From: BP-191 sp035940575
GTDB lineage: Bacteria; Actinomycetota; Actinomycetes; BP-191
Length of the DNA: 64,000 nt
NCBI GenBank assembly: GCA_035940575.1
Contig: DASZER010000063.1
Location: 14,648 to 78,647 of the forward strand
Direction of reading: 5' to 3'
The position numbers were made by a program, and so were the translations under genes. Under the pieces are notes generated by a model. The model worked only from the letters and a program-made list of their open reading frames with translations. It did not search any database and was not told the origin of the DNA. Each line of letters starts with the position of its first letter. Positions within the stretch are counted from its first letter, which is position 1. Of the stretch, positions 1 through 6,475 are shown one piece after another.

Positions 1-686
1 AGCCTGCCCTGCGGCAGCGCCTCGACCATCGCCTCGGCGTCCGGCATCGGCGACATCTCGTCCTCGTCGCCGACGATCACGAGCGCGGGCCGGTCGAACG
101 CCCGCAGCGCCTCGAACGAGTCGGGCCGCGCCGCCATCGCGCGCTGTGCCCACGCGACCGCGTGCACCGGCGCGTTCTCGACGGTTGCCTTGAGCCTGCC
201 GAGGACCAGCGGCCGGGACTCCTTGGTGGTGCGGCCGGTCAGCTTCGGAAGCACCTCGTCCACGAGCTGCGCGGAGGTGCCGCGCTCGACCACCTCGTCG
301 GCGATGCGCAGCCTGTTCGCCACCGCCTCCGGCGCGTCGGCGGAGGCCTTGGTGTCCGCGAGGACGAGGGCGCGGACGCGTTCGGGGTGCCGCCGGAGGA
401 ACGCCATCGCGACGTAGCCGCCCATCGACAGCCCGCCGAGCACGACGCTGTCCAGCTTCTTGGCGTCGAGCATCGCGGCGACGTCGTCGGCGACCTCGTC
501 CAGGCTCGGCTCGTCGTGGCCGAGCTGCGTCCCGCCGAAGCCGCGCTGGTCGGGGCAGATCACGCGGTACTCGCCGGACAGCGCCTCGCGCTGCGCGGAC
601 CACGTCGTGGCGTTCAGCGGGAACCCGTGCAGCAGCACGACCGCGGGCCCCCGCCCCGCCTCGATCGCGTAGGGATCGACTCGCAC
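1..686 (-). CDS. Alpha/beta-fold hydrolase, C-terminus cut by window edge
   Basis: Partial gene: the first 228 residues are here and the end runs off the left edge. The GTG start at 684-686 lies 9 bases after the upstream SDR stop, so the two are probably cotranscribed. Visible alpha/beta-hydrolase features are HGFP at residue 20 (oxyanion hole), the nucleophile elbow GLSMGGY with Ser87, and a likely acid in VGDEDE at 207-209. The catalytic His would lie past the edge. The overall look is that of the enol-lactonase/haloperoxidase group. The substrate cannot be named from what is visible. Confidence 0.85.
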   Translation of the reverse strand, partial: MRVDPYAIEAGRGPAVVLLHGFPLNATTWSAQREALSGEYRVICPDQRGFGGTQLGHDEPSLDEVADDVAAMLDAKKLDSVVLGGLSMGGYVAMAFLRRHPERVRALVLADTKASADAPEAVANRLRIADEVVERGTSAQLVDEVLPKLTGRTTKESRPLVLGRLKATVENAPVHAVAWAQRAMAARPDSFEALRAFDRPALVIVGDEDEMSPMPDAEAMVEALPQGR

Positions 687-695
687 GCAGCGACC

Positions 696-1460
696 CTAGC
701 CGAACGCGCCCGCGGTGAGCCCGCCGTCGACCGCGAGCACCTGCCCGGTGACGTACGACGACGCGTCGCTGGCGAGGAACACCGCCGCTCCCGCCATCTC
801 GTCCGCCTTCGCCCAGCGGCCGAGCGGGATCGTCCTCGTCATCGCGGCGGAGACCTCGTCGTTCTCCCACAGCGCGCGGTTGAGGTCGGTCGCGGTCCAG
901 CCGGGGCAGAGCGCGTTGACGCGCACGTTGCGCGGCGCCCACTCCATCGCGACCGAGCGCGTGAGGTTGACGACGGCGGCCTTGGCGGCGCCGTACGGCG
1001 TCACGCCGGGAGTCCCGCCGAGGCCGGCGATCGAGGACACGTTGACGACGCTGCCGGAGCCGCGGTCGAGCAGGTGCGGGCCCACGGCCTGCATGACGTA
1101 GACGATCGACTCGAAGTTCAGGCGCATGACCTTGGCGTACGCCTCCACGCGCACGTCGGTGAACGGCGCCATGAACGACGTGCCGCCCGCGTTGTTCACG
1201 ACCGCGTCGAGATGCCCGAGCGCCGCGATCGCGTCGGCCACCATCGCCGTCGCGGCCTCGCGATCGGTGACGTCGGCGGGCACGGCGAACGCCTTGCGCC
1301 CCAGCTCCTCCACCTCCGCGACGGTGTCGCCGAGCGCCTCGGCGCTGCGCGCGGAGACGGCGACGTCGGCACCCGCGCGGGCGTACGCCACCGCGATCGC
1401 GCGGCCGATGCCACGGCTCGCGCCGGTGACGAGCGCGGTCTTGCCTGCCAGGTCGATCAC
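696..1460 (-). CDS. Short-chain dehydrogenase/reductase (SDR)
   Basis: A 254-residue classical SDR, NAD(P)-dependent oxidoreductase. TGASRGIG at 12-19 binds the cofactor, NNAG is at 89-92, and the catalytic residues are Asn115, Ser143, Tyr156 and Lys160 (YGAAK). The C-terminal VDGG signature is present. I chose the GTG at 1458-1460 because it gives a 4-base GTGA overlap with the stop of the preceding hydrolase and starts just ahead of the Rossmann fold. A longer in-frame reading upstream is the shadow of the neighbour. Family members reduce or oxidise many keto/hydroxy substrates; the actual one is unknown. Confidence 0.9.
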   Translation of the reverse strand: MIDLAGKTALVTGASRGIGRAIAVAYARAGADVAVSARSAEALGDTVAEVEELGRKAFAVPADVTDREAATAMVADAIAALGHLDAVVNNAGGTSFMAPFTDVRVEAYAKVMRLNFESIVYVMQAVGPHLLDRGSGSVVNVSSIAGLGGTPGVTPYGAAKAAVVNLTRSVAMEWAPRNVRVNALCPGWTATDLNRALWENDEVSAAMTRTIPLGRWAKADEMAGAAVFLASDASSYVTGQVLAVDGGLTAGAFG

Positions 1461-2161
1461 AGCGGCCCCTCCCACGTGCGCGGCAACGGGGACGAGCCTG
1501 GCACAAGCCGTTCCGCGATGACGTCGAGCACCTCCTCGGCGAAGCCGACGAACAGGTGCTTGCTCCTGACGACCTCCACGACCTCGGCCCGCGGCACCCG
1601 CGCGAACCGCTCGCGCGCCTGCGGCGGCCGCAGGTAGTCGTCCAGCTCGGGCACGACCGCGACGAGCGGCTTGCCCGCCGCCGCCCACGTGTCGAGCTCC
1701 GCGTCGCCCGCGCGCTTGAGCGGCGGCGCGAGCAGGACCGCGCCCGCGACGGTCGGGTCCTCTGCGCCGTACATCAGCGCGAGCTCGGAGCCGAACGACC
1801 ACCCCACGAGCCACGGCGCCGGCAGGTCCTCGGCCTCGACGAGGTCGAGCGCGGCGGCGAGGTCGTACCTCTCCGCGTCGCCGCCGTCGAACGTCCCCTC
1901 GCTGTCCGCCGTGCCGCGCGTGTTGAACCGCAGGACCGCGATGCCGGCCAGCGCGGGCAGCCGCCAGTCGGCCTTGCGCAGCACGTGGCTGTCGACGCTG
2001 CCGCCGTGGGTGGGCAGCGGGTGGAGGAACAGCGCGGTCGCCCTCGGCGGCCCGCTCTCCGGCAGCGCGAGGTGCCCGCTCAGCCGCAGCCCGTCGGCGG
2101 TGTGCAGCGTGACGGCGCGGCGGCGGGCGGGGAGGACGGTGTTCGCGCGGATGTCGGTCAC
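1457..2161 (-). CDS. Alpha/beta hydrolase of the dienelactone-hydrolase-like type
   Basis: A 234-residue cytoplasmic hydrolase. It shows HPLPTHGG near residue 47, the nucleophile elbow GWSFGSE with Ser122, an acidic LDD at 173-175 and a likely catalytic His202 in KHLFVG. It lacks a signal peptide. The GTG at 2159-2161 overlaps the stop of the small upstream gene by 4 bases (GTGA), which fits translational coupling better than the ATG further upstream at 2183-2185. It resembles the short alpha/beta hydrolases of the KTSC/dienelactone group; substrate unknown. Confidence 0.8.
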   Translation of the reverse strand: MTDIRANTVLPARRRAVTLHTADGLRLSGHLALPESGPPRATALFLHPLPTHGGSVDSHVLRKADWRLPALAGIAVLRFNTRGTADSEGTFDGGDAERYDLAAALDLVEAEDLPAPWLVGWSFGSELALMYGAEDPTVAGAVLLAPPLKRAGDAELDTWAAAGKPLVAVVPELDDYLRPPQARERFARVPRAEVVEVVRSKHLFVGFAEEVLDVIAERLVPGSSPLPRTWEGPL

Positions 2162-2337
2162 CGCGCCCCCAGGCGGTGCCAGCACGGCGTGTGCCAGTGC
2201 CTACGGTCCTCGACGTCGTCCTCGCGCCAGACGACGACGTGCGGGGTGCGCGGCCGGATCTCGTGGTCGCAGCCGGGACAGCGGTACTCCTTGGTCGCGT
2301 GCTGGCCTGCCACGGGACGGACGACCCAGTCGGTCAA
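2158..2337 (-). CDS. Small zinc-ribbon-like protein (59 aa)
   Basis: A 59-residue protein with CPGC at 20-23, HWH at 47-49 and Cys52, an arrangement suited to binding one zinc ion. It resembles a short actinobacterial family often labelled ATP/GTP-binding protein, a name with no clear basis. The TTG start at 2335-2337 is supported by TTGA overlap with the stop of the upstream YkvA-like gene, and its own stop overlaps the next gene by GTGA. So it is embedded in a chain of coupled genes. Function unknown; a nucleic-acid or protein contact role is only a guess. Confidence 0.75.
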   Translation of the reverse strand: MTDWVVRPVAGQHATKEYRCPGCDHEIRPRTPHVVVWREDDVEDRRHWHTPCWHRLGAR

Positions 2338-2777
2338 CGCGCCGTCTCGCTGACGACCTCTCCGTCGATGACGTCGTCGCTGCGCTCGCCCTTGCCCATC
2401 GTCGCCGCGCCGAACGCCAGCACCGCGAACAGCTTCTTCGGCCGCAGCCCGGCGGCGGCCGCCTGCATGAGGATCTCGAAGCCGCGGTCGTTGCCGCGCC
2501 AGTGCTCGCGGAGCACCTGCTCGCCCGCGCCCATCAGCAGCCTGCGCACGGCCCAGCCGATGATGGCGACGTCGTCGAGCTGGCCGAGGCCGGGGATGAA
2601 GTCGGGGATGACGTCGAACGGCAGCAGCAGGTACGTGCCCGCAGCCGCGACCTCGTACTTCACCCGCTTCGGGACGCGGGGGTCCTGCGCGACGTCGCGG
2701 AACAGCCGCGCCACGTCCGGGACGAACTGCGCCGTCTCGCGTGCGACGGCCTTGAGACGTTCGATGTCGAGTGCCAC
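2334..2777 (-). CDS. YkvA/DUF1232 family protein
   Basis: A 147-residue protein with the DUF1232 core around residues 45-80, including the hydrophobic run LLLPFDVIPDFIPG typical of the family and a likely membrane hairpin. The GTG at 2775-2777 is preferred to the upstream ATG (2862-2864) because it begins just before conserved sequence and the longer form would overlap the secreted gene at 2807. It heads a coupled chain with the small zinc protein and the hydrolase. The family has no established function. Confidence 0.75.
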   Translation of the reverse strand: MALDIERLKAVARETAQFVPDVARLFRDVAQDPRVPKRVKYEVAAAGTYLLLPFDVIPDFIPGLGQLDDVAIIGWAVRRLLMGAGEQVLREHWRGNDRGFEILMQAAAAGLRPKKLFAVLAFGAATMGKGERSDDVIDGEVVSETAR

Positions 2778-2806
2778 GCGATCATTCTCCCCGCTGCGCG
2801 GCTCCG

Positions 2807-3208
2807 CTACGCCAGCCGGAACGTCACGGTGCCCGCCGTCGCGGTCCCGGCCCCGCCGTCGCACACCCCGGAGGTGACGAGGGCGCGGACCGTGCCGCCC
2901 GCGCGCGGGAGCCGTACGGGGTAGAGGGTGCGGCCGCAGTACAGCCCCAGGTACGTCATGTCCTGGTAGAGCTGGAACGGCACCCGCGTCCCCGACTCGT
3001 CGGACACGCTGACGAGCACCCTGCGGTCGACGGTCAGCGTCTCCGTCGCCGCCTCCCCCACAGGGGGCTCCTGCGACCTGACGCTGCCGACCCCGGCGAC
3101 GCCGCTGGTGCCGCGGTACGTCACGACGTGGCTGCGCGCCGAACGGCCGTGCGCGGGCGCCGCCGCCAGCGCGAGCACGGTCGCGGCGGCGATCGACGTA
3201 CGAAGCAT
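2807..3208 (-). CDS. Secreted protein of unknown function, paralog A
   Basis: 133 residues with a Sec signal peptide ending near AHG at residue 21. The mature part has a GVAGV motif, a central V-P-F-Q-L-Y-Q-D stretch, YCG near residue 91, and a second Cys near residue 115 followed by GAGT and a GTVTFR ending. These landmarks match the next gene upstream (3225-3677), so the two are tandem paralogs. A GGAGG Shine-Dalgarno lies 5 bases before the ATG. No known domain recognised; a small extracellular beta-rich domain with one disulfide is an inference. Confidence 0.75.
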   Translation of the reverse strand: MLRTSIAAATVLALAAAPAHGRSARSHVVTYRGTSGVAGVGSVRSQEPPVGEAATETLTVDRRVLVSVSDESGTRVPFQLYQDMTYLGLYCGRTLYPVRLPRAGGTVRALVTSGVCDGGAGTATAGTVTFRLA

Positions 3209-3224
3209 CGGGACCTCCGGCGCG

Positions 3225-3677
3225 TCAGCTCACCCGCGCGACGACCGTACCCTTCGTCGGGACGCTGGCGCCGGTGCCGCACTGCCCGGCCAGGATGAAC
3301 ACCACGATGTCGGCGCGCTGCTTCGCGATCCGCAGCGGCGTCGGGCCGGTCGTGCCGCAGAACTCGCCGTACGTCTCCTCGTCGCTGCGGCCGTCGCCGT
3401 TCACGTCCTGCGCGACCTCGAACGCCACGGGCAGGCCGTTCGCGTCGGTGACGGTGATGCTGAACCGCGACTCGCCCTTGCGCGTGAAGACGCGCGCCGA
3501 GCCGTAGTGCGTGCCGTTCATGTTGGAGTCGCCGCTGATGACGCCGGCGACGCCACCGGCGGTGACGTACTCCACGGTGGCGGTGCGCTCGCGCGCGTAC
3601 GGGAGCGCGCCTGCGGCGGCGGGGACGCTGACGGCAAGGGCGGCCGCCGCGGTGGCGGCCAGGAACGTGCGGGGCAT
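3225..3677 (-). CDS. Secreted protein of unknown function, paralog B
   Basis: 150 residues, signal peptide to about residue 24 (AGALPYA). The mature part shares GGVAGV, V-A-F-E-V-A-Q-D, FCGTTGPTPLR and GQCGTGAS...GTVVAR with the neighbouring gene at 2807. An insert DVNGDGRSDEE resembles a short Asp-rich calcium-binding loop. Start ATG at 3675-3677 has a GAGGAGG Shine-Dalgarno 5 bases upstream, and that sequence is paired inside a strong hairpin (see 3683-3717). It follows the hydroxyacyl-CoA dehydrogenase gene by about 50 bases. Function unknown. Confidence 0.75.
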   Translation of the reverse strand: MPRTFLAATAAAALAVSVPAAAGALPYARERTATVEYVTAGGVAGVISGDSNMNGTHYGSARVFTRKGESRFSITVTDANGLPVAFEVAQDVNGDGRSDEETYGEFCGTTGPTPLRIAKQRADIVVFILAGQCGTGASVPTKGTVVARVS

Positions 3678-3682
3678 CGTTA

Positions 3683-3717
3683 CCTCCTCGGGCTCGACAG
3701 CAAGAGCCGCGAGGAGG
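3683..3717 (-). promoter_or_regulatory. Hairpin covering the Shine-Dalgarno of the 3225-3677 gene
   Basis: On the minus strand CCTCCTCG-C-GGCTC pairs with GAGCC-CGAGGAGG around an 8-base loop: 13 base pairs with one bulged base. The 3' arm holds the GAGGAGG Shine-Dalgarno, 5 bases before the ATG. It begins 9 bases after the stop of the upstream dehydrogenase. It could block translation, or be a terminator for the upstream gene, though no T-run follows. Confidence 0.5.
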
Positions 3718-3726
3718 CGGGATGGT

Positions 3727-5511
3727 TCACCGCGGTGTGTAGTCCCTGAACCCGCGCCCGGTCTTGCGGCCCAGGTACCCCGCCGTGACGAGGTGCTCGA
3801 GCAGCGGCGCGGGCGCGAAGCCCGGCTCGCGGAACTCCAGGTACAGCGTCTGCTGGATCGCCAGCGCCACGTCGAGGCCGACGACGTCGAGCAGCTCGAA
3901 CGGGCCCATCGGGTGGCCGCAGCCGAGCTTCATCGCGTAGTCGATGTCGTCGACGTTCGAGTAGTGCTCCTCGAGCATCCGCACGGCGTCGTTGAGGTAC
4001 GGGAACAGCAGCGCGTTGACGATGAACCCCGCGCGGTCGCCGCAGACGACCGGGTGCTTGCCGAGCGCCGTCGCGGTCGCGCGGGCGACGGCGAGCGTGT
4101 CCTCGGACGTACGCACCGTCGGCACGACCTCGACCAGCTTCATGACCGTGGCGGGGTTGAAGAAGTGCAGGCCGACGACGTCCTCGGGCCGCGTCGTCGC
4201 GGCGGCGCACTCGATCACGGGCAGGCTGCTCGTAGTCGTGGCGAGGACGGCGCCGGGCTTCACGACCTCGTCCAGCGCCGCGAACAGCGCGCGCTTGACC
4301 GTCAGGTCCTCGACCACGGCCTCGATCACGAGGTCGCAGTCGGCGAGGTCGTCCAGCGACTCGGTGCCGGTGACGCGGGCGAGCGCGGCGTCGCGGCCGG
4401 GCTCGTCCAGCTTGCCGCGCTGGACGGCCTTCTCCAGCGACTTCTCCAGCGTCGCGCGGGTGCTCGCGACCTTGTCGGCCGAGCGCGCGCGGTAGACGAC
4501 GTCGTAGCCCGCCTTGGCGCACACCTCGACGATGCCCGACGCCATCGTGCCGGTGCCGACGACGCCGATGCGGCCGATCCGGCGAGCAGGCTCGACGGGC
4601 TCGGCCTCGGCCGCGCTCGGGACGACCTTGGAGGAGTCGGGCGACTCGTAGGTGTAGAAGCCGCGGCCGGTCTTGCGGCCGAGGAAGCCCGCGGTCACGA
4701 GCTGCTTGAGGATCGGCGAGGGGGCGTGCAGGTGGTCGCGGGACTGGTGGTACATCGTGTCGAGGATCTCGTACGCGCTGTCGAGGCCGATCAGGTCGAG
4801 CAGCGCGAGCGGGCCCATCGGGTGGCCGCAGCCGAAGCGCATCGCCGCGTCGATGTCGTCGGCGGTGGCGTAGCGGGACTCCAGCATGCGGACGGCGTTG
4901 TTGAGGTAGCCGAACAGCAACGCGTTGGCGATGAATCCCGCGCGGTCGCCGGCCGTGACGTCGGTCTTGCCGATGCGCGCGACGAGCGCCTCGATGTCGT
5001 CCACGACCTCCTGGTCGGTGACGACCGAGCGGATGACCTCGACCAGCTTCATGACCGGCGCGGGGTTGAACCAGTGCATGCCGATGACGCGGCTCGGGCG
5101 GTTGGTGGCGACGGCGATCTCGGTGACGGACAGGGCCGACGTGTTGGTGGCGAGGACCGCCTCCGGCGGGCAGATGACGTCGAGCCGCGCGAACAGCTCG
5201 GTCTTCAGGTCGAGGCGTTCGGGGATCGCCTCGATCGCGAGGTCCACGTCGCCGAGGCGTTCGAGCTCGGTCGTGAACTCGATGCGCTCGAAGATCTCGT
5301 CGCGGTCGGCCTCGGTGAGCTTGCCGCGCGAGACCGCGCGGCCGGTCGAGTGCTCCACGTGGCCGCGGCCACGGGCGAGCGCGTCCTCCGTCGGCTCGAC
5401 GCCGACGACCTGAAGGCCGTTGCGGGCCAGCACCTCGGCGATGCCCGCACCCATCGTGCCGAGACCGATGACACCGACCTTGCGGAACTCGCGCGCCAAC
5501 GCCGCCTCCAA
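3727..5511 (-). CDS. Double-module 3-hydroxyacyl-CoA dehydrogenase
   Basis: 594 residues made of two complete 3-hydroxyacyl-CoA dehydrogenase copies in tandem. Each has an NAD-binding Rossmann part (IGLGTMGAGI near residue 15; VGTGTMASGI near 320), a catalytic His segment (GMHWFNPAPVMKLVE; GLHFFNPATVMKLVE) and a C-terminal helical part with GCGHPMGP. Single-module enzymes are about 285 residues, as in the gene at 10806. The reaction is (S)-3-hydroxyacyl-CoA plus NAD to 3-oxoacyl-CoA, in beta-oxidation or butyryl-CoA metabolism. Both modules keep their key residues, so both may be active. It is transcribed away from the STAS gene across a 72-base divergent gap. Confidence 0.92.
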   Translation of the reverse strand: MEAALAREFRKVGVIGLGTMGAGIAEVLARNGLQVVGVEPTEDALARGRGHVEHSTGRAVSRGKLTEADRDEIFERIEFTTELERLGDVDLAIEAIPERLDLKTELFARLDVICPPEAVLATNTSALSVTEIAVATNRPSRVIGMHWFNPAPVMKLVEVIRSVVTDQEVVDDIEALVARIGKTDVTAGDRAGFIANALLFGYLNNAVRMLESRYATADDIDAAMRFGCGHPMGPLALLDLIGLDSAYEILDTMYHQSRDHLHAPSPILKQLVTAGFLGRKTGRGFYTYESPDSSKVVPSAAEAEPVEPARRIGRIGVVGTGTMASGIVEVCAKAGYDVVYRARSADKVASTRATLEKSLEKAVQRGKLDEPGRDAALARVTGTESLDDLADCDLVIEAVVEDLTVKRALFAALDEVVKPGAVLATTTSSLPVIECAAATTRPEDVVGLHFFNPATVMKLVEVVPTVRTSEDTLAVARATATALGKHPVVCGDRAGFIVNALLFPYLNDAVRMLEEHYSNVDDIDYAMKLGCGHPMGPFELLDVVGLDVALAIQQTLYLEFREPGFAPAPLLEHLVTAGYLGRKTGRGFRDYTPR

Positions 5512-5583
5512 CTCGCTCGTGAGGGCCGCAGTGTCCCACGGCTACGGTTGCGCCCCGGCACGCCCGTCGCGTAGACAACGTAG

Positions 5584-5910
5584 GTGACCCGACGCGACGC
5601 GCCGTTCTTCAAGGTCACCACGGGGAGAGAAGGCGACACCGCCGTGGTGACCGTGGCGGGCGAGCTCGACATCGCCGGCGCGGGCGCGTTGCGGGAGACG
5701 TTCCTGAAGCTCCTGGCCGGCGAGGAGACCCCGCCGCTCGTGGTCGACGGGAGCGGGCTGACGTTCGTGGACTCCAGCGGCCTGGCGGTGCTGCTGATGG
5801 CGGCGCGGCGCTGGGAGGACGCGGGGTCGCGGCTGGTGCTGCGCGACCCGAGCCCCACGCTGACGCGGATCGTGGACCTGACGGGCGTGCGGCGGGCGTT
5901 CGACTTCTAG
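5584..5910 (+). CDS. STAS-domain anti-anti-sigma factor
   Basis: 108 residues forming one STAS domain. The phosphorylation motif VDSSGLAVLL places the likely switch serine at Ser64. Such proteins bind a HATPase anti-sigma kinase when unphosphorylated and free a sigma factor. The GTG start at 5584 is close to the divergent promoter region. A HATPase of the right type (6036-6410) lies just downstream on the other strand, so the two may be partners. No sigma factor gene is in the window. Confidence 0.88.
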   Translation: MTRRDAPFFKVTTGREGDTAVVTVAGELDIAGAGALRETFLKLLAGEETPPLVVDGSGLTFVDSSGLAVLLMAARRWEDAGSRLVLRDPSPTLTRIVDLTGVRRAFDF

Positions 5911-5962
5911 GCGCTACGCGGTCACCGACCGGCGGACGCGGCGCTCAGCGTGGTGGCTCGGC

Positions 5963-6038
5963 AGGCGGAGGAGGAGCCGATAGCGGGCTATCGGCGACGA
6001 CGACAACGCCGCGAGGCGCCGCGCGGGGCGTCGCGTCA
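5963..6038 (-). repeat. Stop-codon-linked repeat, copy A
   Basis: 76-base element, read on the minus strand from the TGA stop of the HATPase gene. It matches copy B (46436-46512) nearly throughout. It contains a perfect 8-bp hairpin at 5976-5995 (GCCGATAG, loop CGGG, CTATCGGC). In copy B the same stem is GCCGGTAG/CTACCGGC, so an A-T pair has become G-C. Function unknown; a 3' end structure is the simplest idea. Confidence 0.7.
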
Positions 6039-6410
6039 GGCGGTGGCCAGGTCGGCCCAGAGGACCTTGCGCACGCCCTCCTTGCGCACTCCCCAGCGGG
6101 AGGCGAGGCGCGAGACGAGCATGAGCCCGCGGTGCGAGTCCTCGGCCGCCAGCGGGGTCAACGGCGCCGCGGCGGGCGCGTCGTCGGCGACCTCCACGAG
6201 GACGTGGGCGCCCGCGACGCTGATCTCGAGGTCGATGGCCTCGGAGCCGGAGACGACGGCGTTGGTGACCAGCTCGCTCACGACGAGCGTCAGGTCCTCC
6301 ACCGGCAGGGCGTCCTCGCGGCCGACGGCGTCGCGCACGAAGGCGCGCGCGGCCGCGGGGGTGTCCACCCCAGCGGGCAGCGTGGTGTGCGCACGCAACT
6401 CCATCGACAA
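6036..6410 (-). CDS. HATPase anti-sigma/serine-kinase-like protein
   Basis: 124 residues with a GHKL (HATPase_c_2) ATP-binding fold like RsbW/SpoIIAB and the many Streptomyces relatives. The N-box is SELVTNAVVSG (about residues 45-55), the G1 segment is VADDAP and the G2-like segment is SHRGLMLV. It would phosphorylate STAS proteins or hold a sigma factor. The ATG at 6408-6410 or the one two codons later could both serve. The stop codon coincides with the start of a dispersed repeat. The neighbouring STAS gene (5584) is a plausible partner but is not in the same operon. Confidence 0.85.
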   Translation of the reverse strand: MSMELRAHTTLPAGVDTPAAARAFVRDAVGREDALPVEDLTLVVSELVTNAVVSGSEAIDLEISVAGAHVLVEVADDAPAAAPLTPLAAEDSHRGLMLVSRLASRWGVRKEGVRKVLWADLATA

Positions 6411-6475
6411 CCCTTCCCCGGTCGCGTTCCCGGGGAGTGCGTTCCCCGGTTCCCAAGATCAGGAAACGTGCCGGC

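Noticed and set aside
5963..6038. Translation of the two stop-linked repeats into a shared peptide (TRRPARRLAALSS)
   Set aside because: The shared peptide is only the reading of conserved DNA after a stop codon. The change between copies is a compensated hairpin pair, so structure, not protein, is the constraint.
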